From assembly GCA_007844125.1 (NCBI GenBank), contig CM017571.1, forward strand, positions 26,378,940 to 26,442,939: 64,000 bases of DNA, in the 5' to 3' direction. The notes under the pieces are model-generated. The model worked only from the letters and a program-made list of their open reading frames with translations. It had not been told where the DNA came from and did not search any database. The translations under genes and the position numbers were made by a program. Positions within the stretch are counted from its first letter, which is position 1. The number at the start of each line of letters is the position of its first letter. Of the stretch, positions 48,352 through 58,755 are shown piece after piece. Source of the DNA: Sinonovacula constricta. Its lineage: Eukaryota; Mollusca; Bivalvia; Cardiida; Solecurtidae.

Positions 48352-49285
48352 AACATATCTACATAGCGGTGTACCTATAGTGAAGTATACCCACTTAGAA
48401 GTATACTTGCATAGAAGTATATCTATAGTGAAGTATACCCACTTAGAAGTATACCTACATAAAAGTATGTCTATAGTGAAGTATACCCACTTAGAAGTAT
48501 ACCTACATAGAAGTATACCTATAGTGAAGTATACCCACTTAGAGGTATACCTACATACCCACTTAGAGGTATACCTACATAGAAGTAAATCTATAGTGAA
48601 GTATACCCACTTCGAGGTATACCTACATAAAAGTATATCTATAGTGAAGTATACCCACATAAAAGTATACCTACATACCCACTTAGAGGTATACCTACAT
48701 AGAAGTAAATCTATAGTGAAGTAAACCCACTTAGAGGTATACCTACATAGAAGTATATCTATAGTGAAGTATACCCACTTAGAAGTATACCTACATAGAA
48801 GTATACCTATAGTGAAGTATACCCACTTAGAGGTATACCTACATACCCACTTAGAGGTATACCTACATAGAAGTAAATCTATAGTGAAGTATACCCACTT
48901 AGAGGTATACCTACATAGAAGTATACCTATAGTGAAGTATACCCACTTAGAGGTATACCTACATACCCACTTAGAGGTATACCTACATAGAAGTAAATCT
49001 ATAGTGAAGTATACCCACTTAGAGGTATACCTACATAGAAGTATATCAATAGTGAAGTATACCCACTTAGAAGTATACCTACATAGAAGTATACCTATAG
49101 TGAAGTATACCCACTTAGAGGTATACCTACATAGAAGTAAATCTATAGTGAAGTATACCCACTTAGAGGTATACCTACATAGAAGTATATCTATAGTGAA
49201 GTATACCCACTTAGAGGTATACCTACATAGAAGTATATCTATAGTGAAGTATACCCACTTAGAAGTATACCTACATAGAAGTATA
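48352..49285. repeat. 24/48-bp satellite array, ~930 bp
   Basis: Two related 24-bp subunits alternate, one containing CCCACTTAGAGGTATACCT and one containing AGAAGTATATCTATAGTGA. Several places have an extra first-type subunit, so lengths stay multiples of 24. AGGTATACCT is a perfect 10-bp palindrome within each dimer. Because 24 is divisible by three and no stop falls in the used frames, long ORFs run on both strands (375 codons on the minus strand, 16-residue period). I regard these as incidental. The right end passes directly into a TTAA-family fragment at CTATAGATAGTTT. Confidence 0.95.
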
Positions 49286-49560
49286 TCTATAGATAGTTTC
49301 CACAACAGTGAGAATCCCTTATCTTGGCAGACATCTTTGATGGCAACTTTAAGGGATTTTAAGATGAATTTTATAAAAGCGTGAATTTTATTTTCTTGTT
49401 GTTTCTTCATTTGTGGTCCGAAAGTTAAAAGCAATACACCATTGAAAAGCTCTTGAAATTCATATTTTTAGAACGCAATAGTTTAAAAATTGATAAATGC
49501 ACAAAGAATTAATACACAGAAATAGGTAAAGTTATTGGCTCATCCTTAAACAAAATGAAC
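49286..49560 (+). mobile_element. TTAA-family element fragment (long subfamily, left part without terminus)
   Basis: Parallels 51,657-51,845: AGATAGTTTCCACAACAGTG, CTTATCTTGGCAGAC, TTTCTTCATTTGTGGTC, GGCTCATCCTTAAACAAAATG. The terminal inverted repeat is replaced by the satellite on the left. The right side ends at the inverted minisatellite. Confidence 0.68.
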
Positions 49561-49562
49561 TC

Positions 49563-49963
49563 ATATGCAGTAATGGACATGCAAATACAGTGATGGATAT
49601 GCATATACAGTAATAGGCATGCAAATATAGTCATGGACATGCAATACAGTGACGAACATTTACAGTAATGGAGATGCAAATACAGAATGTATAGTAATGG
49701 TGATGCAAATACAGTAATGGACATACAAATATAGTAATGGGCATGCAAATATAGTAACTGTATATTTGTATGTCCATTACTGTGTATGCGTGTCCATTAC
49801 AGTATATGCATGTCCATCACTGTATATGCATGTTCATTACAGTTTTTGCATGCCCATTACTGTTTTTGCATCTCCATTACTGTGTATTCATCTACATTAC
49901 TGTACATGCATCTCCAATACTATATGTACATCTCCATTACTGTATACTATTTCACCGTTAATG
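49563..49963. repeat. 20-bp minisatellite arranged as a head-to-head inverted repeat
   Basis: The left arm (49,563-49,757) repeats GTAATGGACATGCAAATACA about nine times. The right arm (49,758-49,963) repeats the reverse orientation, as in GTCCATTACTGTATATGCAT, about ten times. The axis is at AAATATAGTAACTGTATATTT near 49,757. Arms differ unit by unit, so this is a diverged long palindrome of about 400 bp. ORFs in several frames are artefacts of stop-free units. Confidence 0.92.
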
Positions 49964-50083
49964 TAAAATGACTTCTATTTTGTGCATTAGATCAGTAAAA
50001 ACAATTAAAACAACAACATAATAACTGTGCAAAAAATCAATGCATCTCGATAAGCGTAATCTTCTTTCATACTTTTACCTTAA

Positions 50084-50190
50084 AGTTGGTATCCGACAGT
50101 TTAGACCAAATATTTTTCTCAGATAACCACATAAGTCACTGTTACTTGCAAAATACTGTTCACCGGTGCCCTAGATCTGTGTGACCAGCT
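50084..50190 (+). mobile_element. TTAA-family element, left end only
   Basis: AGTTGGTATCCGACAGTTTA directly follows TTAA at 50,080-50,083. The match to the short subfamily stops at about 50,190. Confidence 0.62.
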
Positions 50191-50444
50191 TGGTGGACCG
50201 AAGGTCCAGTGTTCTTTTGTGAACACTGTGTTTTGTAGTCCAGATGTAGGCCTAATGATTTTATTAGAAGAAAGGCCGATATAACTTAGCAATTTTAGTT
50301 GCGACACGAAATACGCAATATGATCTTCTGACTGCGTCAGATACAAATTTATTGCATCATATACGCAGAAAACACACTGATCAACCCTGTCATACTCTAC
50401 CAGAAATTTGCTGTGGACATGCTTTTGGCTGTTTAAACTATTAA

Positions 50445-50930
50445 AGGTGGCATTCGACAGTTTGTAACAAACCTTTTTTTTCTCAAAACACAAATGAAGT
50501 CATTGTCACCAGCAAAATACTGTTCATTCATGCACTTCATCTATGTGAACATTGAAGCATAATTCCCCACGCGTCATTGCAAACAGGTATTTCCCATCTG
50601 AGCCACGCTGCAGAGATAGTTATTTTTAAGGTAAGAAAACCACGTGACAACTTCCTTTTGACAAAACATTATATGGTCATCCAGGTAGTTCTTTATGACG
50701 CCAAGTTTCTATTTTAAGCAGAGATCATTTAAGTTGTCATTTATAGATTTGGGAATAATAAATATTTAGAGTGATTTTTGTCGCATTGTGTACTGTCTAA
50801 CACTATATGTTCAAAATCGTTTTACTTAGACAGAAGTTTGAATTTATGCAGAAATATTGTCTAAATTCGCCCAAACCGAGGAAAAAAGTTTGTTTCATGC
50901 ATTTAGAGGCATGCTCCCCCGGAAAATTTT
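50445..50930 (+). mobile_element. TTAA-family element, short subfamily, right end decayed
   Basis: AGGTGGCATTCGACAGTTTG follows TTAA at 50,441-50,444. The body has GAGCCACGCTGCAGAGATAG and AAAACCACGTGACAAC, then GCAGAAATATTGTC. The right inverted repeat is not recognisable. Confidence 0.68.
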
Positions 50931-51454
50931 GTGATTTTCGATCGTACCTGGTAGCTTCCGTGGATGTTTAGGTATCAGTATATAGATTTTAAGAAAAGTG
51001 TTTTGTTACAGCATTTAAATGTTAAAAAATAATTGTGTTTAATCATGGCATACTTATTCTATTCAATACATGCGTCCATTTTCTCCTTATGAGCATTTAG
51101 GTAAAATTTGATCCCCGCTATTTATTTAAGCAAGAAATAAATCACGTTTTTATACAGACCTATTTTTATAACCGTGCCTTCAAGCAAAATGTCACTTTTT
51201 CTTGAAAATAAATTCTGAATTTAAGCCATTTTAAGAAATTGCTCTAGACAAATAAGTAACATTGACATAAAGCAATAGGAAAACCAAGGATAACTGGTCA
51301 CGAATAGTCACTCGGATTTGTTCTGTGACATAACGAATGTACGTGCCTATGACGTAGCGACAAATACGAAACAAAGATACGTGGTTTCTCTGTCAATTAA
51401 ATGCAGTAACCATTGTATATCTGGCGAAACATGAAACGCTAAGTGTTAAACGAC

Positions 51455-51485
<31 letters not shown>

Positions 51486-51633
51486 GTTGCAATTCTGTAC
51501 ATATTCCTCAACCAGATATTACCAAAGTGTGATCGTCCTTGGGAAAGAATTTTCCAAGAGTTATCCAAGAAGTTCTGATTTGAAAATGAAGAGTAAAGAA
51601 CAGTTTGGCCTCTGCTAGAAGCTACTCTTTTAA
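50931..51633. other. No gene recognised; A homopolymer at about 51,456-51,483
   Basis: The A run of about 28 bases follows CGCTAAGTGTTAAACGAC and may be the tail of a retroposed sequence. I cannot recognise the source, and no target duplication is evident. Confidence 0.5.
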
Positions 51634-52738
51634 AGGTGGTATCCTACTGTTTGCCTATAGATAGTTTTTACATTAGTGAAGATCCCATATCTTGGTAGCC
51701 ATCTTTGATAGCAACTTCAAGGGCTTTTCAGATGAATTGTATAGAAGCATAAATTATTTTTTTCTTGTTATTTCTTCATTTGTGTTCCAACAATTTAAAG
51801 CTATACAACATTTAAAATTATTGTCTCATCCTTAAACAAAATGAACAGTGCAACGTTTATGGTTGTATCTTATTTTACATTTTAAACTTTCAAACTATAG
51901 TTTTGATATTTAAAATACTTCACAAAAGCTGTTAAATTTGATATAAAATTCAGTTAAATAGATTGAAAAATAAAGTGGTGAGTTGAATACAACACATATT
52001 AGCTTCTGCCTTCGAAGTTGGCTGTCTTAAACTGTATTATCAGTGCATATGACATCACATGGAAAAGTCTATCTATATCTAATATATATGTAACAATATC
52101 TGTCCTCCGTTTGGCGCATTTGTACATAATTTCTGCAGAAAAAAAATCGTACTTTAGTACAAGCTTTGGCGATTTTCTACAGTATCTCAGTTTTGGGGCA
52201 GTAAAATCAACACTTGAAACATTATTCGAATGCTCGAGGACGGAATCGTCCGAAGAGTTCGCGTCAAACTCGGAGTGAATGCTGGTACCGGAACTGTGAT
52301 GAATTCTGGGTGTTTTTATCGGGCGCCATATTCAATAGGAAAAAGCTAAGAGCTAATTTACAACCAGAAGAAGCCATACAGTCTTGGGTTGCAGCTGAAC
52401 AAAAACTACGACAGTTAAGGACATCATTTTCTTTACATCATTAGTAAGCAAAATTGCTATTTTTCTCAGAATATGGTGTCGTCATCAAAAGCAAAGCCAA
52501 ATTCAAACATGTCGAACTCATCCATGTCATCTTTTTGAGGTTCATGTCTATTTGCAGCAGACATAAATGAACATTTTTAGAGCAGATTAACGAGTTTTAC
52601 AGCCCTAAAATTGAGATATTGATTATAATCATCTGACGTTCATATCTGCAATTTCTGCAGAAATTATTCACAAATACTCCCAACAGAGGTCAGATATTGT
52701 TACACATCTTGACACAGGCAAACTGTCAGATACCACCT
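51634..52738 (+). mobile_element. TTAA-family element, complete long copy (1,105 bp)
   Basis: Flanked by TTAA at 51,630-51,633 and 52,739-52,742. Termini are AGGTGGTATCCTACTGTTTG and, reversed, AGGTGGTATCTGACAGTTTG (two differences in 20). This is the best-preserved member of a family with at least ten fragments in the window. Two overlapping ORFs (52,018-52,278 and 52,214-52,444) lie inside. One ends in an acidic Ser/Glu stretch and the other contains ECWYRNCDEFWVFLSGAIFN, of which part is conserved at 2,450-2,520. No DDE domain is present, so it is non-autonomous. A piggyBac relationship rests on the TTAA target only. Confidence 0.78.
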
Positions 52739-52742
52739 TTAA

Positions 52743-53300
52743 GGTAGGAATGTACAAGTTTTCCACTTTGCTAAATTTGAGTGAATTGAACTGTGCTTTT
52801 TGCATCATTCTTCCTTGTTATTGTTAACTTATTTCACCAGTTGAAAGTCTGGAGAAGAATTATGTTTTCTCAAAGATACATGACCTGAACTGCATTCAGA
52901 TACAGCTTCTCATGCCATTTGTTACGTTATTCTGTTTTTTACTATAGTTGTACCGGTAAAGTACCGAAGAGGTATTGGCTTTTAGTTTGCCACTAAAGGA
53001 CATCCATTGCCTTACAGGCCCTTAGTTAAGCTCAATTTTAGCATAGTTTAGAGTGACATACTTAATAAAATAGCAAATGGAGCCATTCTGCATTCATAAA
53101 AATGATAAACACTACCTTTATTGTAAGACAAAATACATCTTGCAAAAAAAAAAAAAAAGACTAAATGTTTATTCTTTCCAAATAACCTCAATGGTGATCG
53201 CCATTTAAAATAGATTTGCATGTCCTAGCAGACTAGTCGGATGACAATACAACAATCTCAAAAGATAGTTGTCACATGGTCTTCCTAATTTAAAAATAGG
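52743..53300. repeat. Block paralogous to 3.1-3.4 and 4.6-4.96 kb
   Basis: Continues the similarity beyond the transposon terminus (GGTAGGAATGTACAAG, CCAGTTGAAAGTCTGGA, AGCTCAATTTTAGCATAG). The two loci therefore share a duplicated segment containing the element. The 145-bp array present at 3.44-4.33 kb is absent here. Confidence 0.7.
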
Positions 53301-53554
53301 GGTGGAACAAAACACCCAAATACACCCAAATACACCCAAATATACATCAAATGTAGATTGATTGAATTACAATCAGTTATGACTGAAACATAATTAAAAC
53401 GCTTTTTATAGAATATACAATTGTTTTAAACATTAGAAATATGTTTTTAATATGTAAAATTGCGATTTATCAAACTTTGTCTATATCATACTGGTTTTTT
53501 GAGTGTCGGTGATCGTAATATTTACATGCCTGTACAAATAATGATGTATACTAG

Positions 53555-55216
53555 CAGCGTTTTTTTTCCTTCTTTAGCCGAGTCCGGTAAACGGACCCGT
53601 TCCCAATCGGTACCGGTCTTTCCCAATTTCGCGACCGGACCCTTCCCAATTCTGGGAACGGACCCTTCCCAATGACGCCGAAGAAGCATTTTTCCAAATT
53701 TCATCAAAAACAACCCACAAAAAAGTCGAAAAAATCAAAAACAAACAAAATTCCGTTCAATTCTTACTCATTTTCACTTACGCCGCTAGGATCGAAAAGT
53801 TATAGGTACGAACAAAATGTTAAAGACTGGTTTGCAATATCTAATGGCAAACCACGAGGTATGAAAAGAGAAACATAAACCAGTCCATTCACAGAATATG
53901 TGACGCGATTGGCGCTGTGGCAAAAACAATGACGCGATGGTATTTCCCCAGTTTGGAATACGCTGATTGGCTAACAGCGAGAAATTCCTTTACCGTAAAT
54001 CGCATTTTCTGTTGACGTAAAAAAAGGCATGGCTGCTACGAAATTTTAAAATGACAATCGTCCAAATTATTCAGAATTTATGCATGTATAGCTTGCGTAT
54101 AATAACCCCGACTTGACCTTTATGCAAGAATATATTAACTATCGAATACGAACGCAAAATTAGTTATCCGTGATTGATTTTCATTTGCATGCGTAAATTG
54201 CCGAGGTGGAAGGAAGGCGTGGTATTGATCGTATATAGGTGTGAGCTAGATCGTTAATAGATGCTAATATTAAAGGTCAAGTCGGGGTTATTATACGCAA
54301 GCTATAATGCTTCACTAAAAGCGTATTATGAAATAGCAATGGATAACTTTTAAATACAAGCATTGTTTTTAAAAAAACCCAGTAGATTTTGAGTTAAATC
54401 ATGCATGTTAAGATGTCTAAAACCTTTAAATGGCACATCGTCTCGAATTTTGATCTCATGTTGTTTTTTTCTGTTGCCGTTTTGGTCCCGATTGAGAATT
54501 GTTTTTCTAAGTGAGTAATCAATATTTTTAATGTTATAAACAGAAAGACTTCAGTTTAGATGGTTATATTAATAACAACACTGGTCACAACAGTCTGAAA
54601 CAAAACTGAAAATTGTCATTTACTGTATTTTTAAGTGGGTGGGGAATGATGATGTATACTATTCATTAGTGCATAACATTTCATAATTATAAATTAAGTT
54701 GCTTGTTTAGACAAGTTTATCTAGACAGTTTTTATAACAGTGGTTAACATTAAATATCTTTTATGTGTACACATTCTTTCATCAGTAAATTATTATACTT
54801 GTTTGTATATCTACAGAATAAATCAAAGGCAGCCCCAGGGTGAGCCACAACAGTAAATACTACCGCAAACGACTAAAAACCGATCATTTTTTTTTTTAAC
54901 TTTTTCTACATCAAAGTGATATATTTTTTTGCACCATCACTTTGCTGAAACATTATCATGTTTCAAATAAACATGCTGATATAAATATTTTAAGACTTTT
55001 TTCACTTTATTCCTCTCAAGTCAATAAACTAACATACAAAGAATGCTAACCATTCACATTTATGCAAATATTGCAATATATTCACCTTGTACATGAAATT
55101 CCCAATTAGCCTAATTTTACGACGCGAAAATTCCCAATTTGGCACTTTTCACGATTCGAAAAATTCCCAATTTGATGGTACCGGACCCATTCCCAATAAG
55201 GCAAAAAAAACCGCTG
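53555..55216. mobile_element. hAT-like DNA transposon, non-autonomous, 1,662 bp
   Basis: Ends are CAGCGTTTTTTTTCCTTCTT and, reversed, CAGCGGTTTTTTTTGCCTTA, flanked by a 5-bp ACTAG duplication. Sub-terminal repeats of GGACCCGTTCCCAAT and TTCCCAAT occur at both ends, as expected for transposase-binding sites. The CAG start and short target duplication suit a hAT-type element; most hATs make 8-bp duplications, so the subgroup is uncertain. A 68-codon Lys/Ser-rich plus frame at 53,672-53,878 contains KKSKKSKTN and QNVKDWFAISNGKPRG and might be a transposase N-terminus. No catalytic domain is seen. Confidence 0.62.
54087..54306. mobile_element. MITE with 36-bp perfect inverted repeats, nested
   Basis: The left arm begins TATAGCTTGCGTATAATAAC. 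The right arm (54,271-54,306) is its exact reverse complement over about 36 bases. The element is ~220 bp with no coding content and lies inside the hAT-like element. TA at both edges is compatible with a TA-target (mariner-like) MITE. The perfect arms suggest recent origin. Confidence 0.78.
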
Positions 55217-55221
55217 ACTAG

Positions 55222-55990
55222 TAATTTTATTGGGAGGTATTTTATACGTCATGTTATACTTACGTTATAATGCATGGCCTTTTCAAAAAGTAACGTTAAC
55301 ATTTGCTCAGTTATACATTATACCCGTTTTTGTTGAATACATTTTTGATACGAACATTACTTTGCCATGGAAGACATTTTCAAAGGCTTATGAAGATCTA
55401 TTTAATTTCGCTTTTTTTTCTCCGCAAAATGTATGATTAACAACGAAATAAAAGCGAAAGACTTGGCAGCCATTCTCATATTTAAAGTGACTCATATTAA
55501 ATGCAAAATAACCAAATTTGAACCTCATTCATGGAACATAAGCTGTAAACACTAAATATGTCCCATAACTAATACATTACTAATGCTTTACTTCGAAACA
55601 TAAGTACGTATTTAATATACTTATTGAATTGTTCAAAGGTATGCAAGCATGATACGTTGTATGTAATTGAAGTGATGCCAAACTAGTTTTAATGACACAT
55701 TTGATGGGGATAAATAACTAAAGTAACAGTTTGTTTTGTGCTTGGTTTTATCGACTGTGTAAACAAAAATATCTGTAAAAAAACTTTTTTATATAATAAC
55801 AACAAGTAGTATAGACCCTCATCATAAGGCACATTAAAAACAAACCTGTCTGCTGATCTGAGAATATATTTTACATATAACAAATACACAACATGATATA
55901 GGAAGTTGGGTATTTGTAATCGCCGTATTGGTTTATATGTTGCTTAGTAGCGTATTCCTGAAGTGTATTAAATGTGAAATTATTAAACTA

Positions 55991-55993
<3 letters not shown>
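55222..55993. other. No gene recognised
   Basis: AT-rich. The 68-codon plus ORF at 55,230 and the 66-codon minus ORF at 55,889 have no recognisable features. Confidence 0.45.

Positions 55994-56049
<56 letters not shown>
55994..56049. repeat. TA microsatellite at the SINE insertion site
   Basis: About 28 TA repeats immediately 5' of the SINE. A shorter TA run (56,325-56,340) lies on the other side. Confidence 0.95.
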
Positions 56050-56051
<2 letters not shown>

Positions 56052-56324
56052 GCCGCAATAGCTTAGGTGGTAGAGCGTCAGCTTGCGGATCGGGAGGTCG
56101 TGGGTTCGAACCCCGGCCGGGTCTAACCAAAGACTTTAAAGTTGGTAGTAGTGGCTTCCCTTCTAACGCTCGGGGCTAAGGGGACAGCATTATGCCTGAC
56201 TCATCGGTGTCATTATAATGGACCGTCTGGGTTCAGTCCCTGGGCACCTCATAAGTGCCCCTGTGCTATAATGATAGAAATGTCGCTGCGCAGTATCGGC
56301 AAAAATGCCGGCTAATCCCAATCC
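56050..56324 (+). mobile_element. tRNA-derived SINE inserted in a TA microsatellite
   Basis: The head has an A box (TAGCTTAGGTGGTAGAGC) and B box (GGGTTCGAACCCCGG), closer to a canonical tRNA than the copy at 24,123. Body segments AGTAGTGGCTTCCCTTCT, GCTAAGGGGACAGCATTA and TGTCATTATAATGGACC match that copy. The tail is AATCCCAATCCC. TA repeats on both sides are the duplicated target. Confidence 0.88.
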
Positions 56325-56616
56325 CATATATATATATATAATTATAATAGGTCAACTCTAGTAGGCGCCCAGTTTGAATAGGATACAACACCCTTTTTTT
56401 TGAAGTTTTCCCACAAGTCAATGGCAATGTAAGCACGTATTGGTAGTTAAATCGTGAGTATTCACTTTGAAATTGTTCGTTCAGCTTTGGAACGCTTTCG
56501 CTGTCCAGGTTTCTTTTCATTGTTGTCTGTCGTTTTCAGACATTTAAAGTTTGTGTCCGTTGCTTTAACGAACTTTGATTTTCTCGCACTTCTTGGCACT
56601 GCTGTTAATAGTTATA

Positions 56617-56779
56617 GGTTATTATACATTTTACTATACAAAACGGGAATATATTTGGACGAGTACACAGCTTGAAAAGTCATATTGGACGAGCCGATTA
56701 GGCGAGTCCAATATGACTTTTCAAGCTGTGTACGAGTCAAAATATATTCCCGTATTGTACAGTAAAATGTATAATAACC
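56617..56779. repeat. Fold-back repeat, 75-bp arms, 14-nt loop
   Basis: The left arm starts AGGTTATTATACATTTTAC and ends AGTCATATTGGAC. The right arm (56,705-56,779) is its reverse complement with about six mismatches, around the loop GAGCCGATTAGGCGA. It may be a MITE or the two facing ends of one. RNA from either strand would form a long hairpin. Confidence 0.88.
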
Positions 56780-57013
56780 TTTTTATTATATATCTTTCAT
56801 TTACTTTAAAATATACATCATCATCATCCCCAACAAAGCCACCACCACCATCAACATTACCAAAACCACCAAAACAAAACAACGCTTCCTGGTCAGCTAG
56901 ACGCTTTACAAGCAATTTTGAACATATACTAATAAGCATCTTTATGCACGCATGGTTCCCAGTCTTTAATTCGTTAGATATTAAAATCGCAAACCAGACT
57001 AGCATCGTATAGT

Positions 57014-57105
57014 GCACATGTACCCAACCGTCCAATAAGATATTAAAATATATATTTTTTTGATCCAATACGGGAAAATATTGGACGGTCACGTGGTACA
57101 AATGC
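57014..57105. repeat. Second fold-back sharing the GGGAATATATTGGAC-type end
   Basis: GTACCCAACCGTCCAATAAG and AATATTGGACGGTCACGTGG face each other. The right arm also carries CAATACGGGAAAATATTGGAC, a variant of the 56,617 repeat end. It therefore belongs to the same family. Confidence 0.7.
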
Positions 57106-57156
57106 AGATTGTCGATTGGTTAGATTTATTAGAAAATAAATAAAAATATATATATA

Positions 57157-58730
57157 CTCAGCCAAAAAAGAAACCTTACACTTTTGATATTAAGATATTT
57201 TCAATATATCTTATTTAAATCAAAACATGTATGTGTCAGAACATTTTACTATCGATTCACTCTACACGTTAACCATATTGCACTCATGGTATCAGTGGTA
57301 TTCAAGCGAGCGTAAAAATTCAGTTTTTGCACGTGAACCTCGTGCACGCGGTATGGTAACCGATAGTCATTGTTACAAAACACTGTACATGTCTTCAGTA
57401 AGCGCACAGATAAATTCACATCTCAAATTGACAGGTTTTACAATGCCGCGATTGTCAGAGGCCGAGAGAAATCGGGCTATTGGAATGATCCAGGGTGGAG
57501 TTTCCGTTGTTGACGTTAGTAGGACGTTTAATTGCAGCCGTACCACAATTCATGATCTTGTTAGGCGTTTTAGGCATACAGGTGATGTTCAAGATCGTCC
57601 AAGGTCGGGTAGACCAAGAGCAACTAGCCAAAGGGACGATCACGCCATTGTCCTATTGCACTTACGTAACAGGTTCACACCCGCGACGTTGACGGCACCG
57701 GCGTATAACGTCTGTGCTCAGACAATTTGCAATCGGTTGCGCACACAAAGGCGCCCAATTAGAGCGCGACGTCCATATACTGGTGGTATACTTACGTTAC
57801 GCCATCGCCGCACCCGCCTTGGATAGGCACGTGCGCACCGCAACTGGCGGCGACGTGACTGGAACACTGTCTTGTTTTCGGACGAGTCACGGTTTAATCT
57901 AAGCCATGCCGACGGCCGTATATGCGTTTATCGTCGTAAAGGTGAACGGTTCGCTCCAGTCTGTGTAAGACAACATGACCGTTTTGGCGGCGGGGGTGTT
58001 ATGGTTTTGGGCGGGATAATGGGGGGACAGAAAACCAGGCTTATTGTTCTGCGTGGCAACTTAAACGCCCAGAGATACATCAACAATGTCCTAAACGCAG
58101 AAGCTATTCCTTTCTTGAGGAGAAATGCTCCAGCTGTTTTTCAACATGACAATGCCCGTTCTCACACTGCAAGAATTACACGCGCTCACTTGGCAGCATC
58201 CAACGTCAACGTCATGCATTGGCCAGCAATGTCTCCAGATATGAATCCGATTGAGCATATCTGGGACGTGCTTGGCAGAAACGTTCGCAGTATACATGCT
58301 CCACAAAATATCCAGCAGTTGACAAATGCCTTGATCATTGAATGGGACAACCTTCCCAATAGGCTCGTACAACGTTACGTCAATTCGATGCGTCGACGGG
58401 TAGATACACTGATTAGAGCAAACGGTGGACATAACAGATATTGATTTCAAAAACAGAATACTCAAACATGATTCAAATGCAAATGAAATGGTCGGCATCC
58501 GTCATAAAATGTTTCAATGTCACCAATTAAAAACTGATAAATTTAATTTTGACCCCTATGAATGAAAAAACAGTATTTAAACAAATTTAAAACATAACCA
58601 ATAAAAACAAAATGCTATCTGTGTTGGATATGCATGTCTTTAACATGTCCAACAATCATTTCCAGATTCGGATATCTGGTTACTAAAAAAAAGAAAAAAC
58701 ATACACTGTAAGGTTTCTTTTTTGGCTGAG
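57157..58730 (+). mobile_element. Tc1-type transposon, 1,574 bp
   Basis: Perfect 24-bp inverted termini begin CTCAGCCAAAAAAGAAAC and are flanked by TA on each side (57,155-57,156; 58,731-58,732), the Tc1/mariner target. The element carries one transposase gene in the plus direction. Perfect termini and a single nonsense change point to recent activity. It sits about 25 bp before the first readable codon of the LINE, which it may have interrupted. Confidence 0.94.
57443..58444 (+). pseudogene. Tc1 transposase (DD34E), one premature stop
   Basis: 333 codons from MPRLSEAERNRAIGM, the usual length of Tc1 transposases, which cut and paste DNA. An N-terminal paired-like helix-turn-helix (SVVDVSRTFNCSRTTIHDLV) is followed by GRPR. 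The catalytic triad is Asp in FSDESRF (~147), Asp in FQHDNARSHTA (~236) and Glu in NPIEHIWD (~271), with 34 residues between the last two. The only lesion is a TAG at codon 128 (57,824-57,826), in a position where Tc1 relatives have Trp before ARAHRNW. The reading frame is otherwise open. An upstream in-frame Met at 57,227 is outside the conserved protein. Confidence 0.93.
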
Positions 58731-58755
58731 TATATATGCTACATTATATATTCAT

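Noticed and set aside
49509..49971. Four overlapping Cys/His/Tyr-rich ORFs
   Set aside because: All frames of the 20-bp inverted minisatellite lack stops. The ORFs overlap in all phases and on both strands, so none is a gene.
57455..57902. ORFs overlapping the Tc1 transposase on both strands
   Set aside because: Frame shadows of the recognised transposase.
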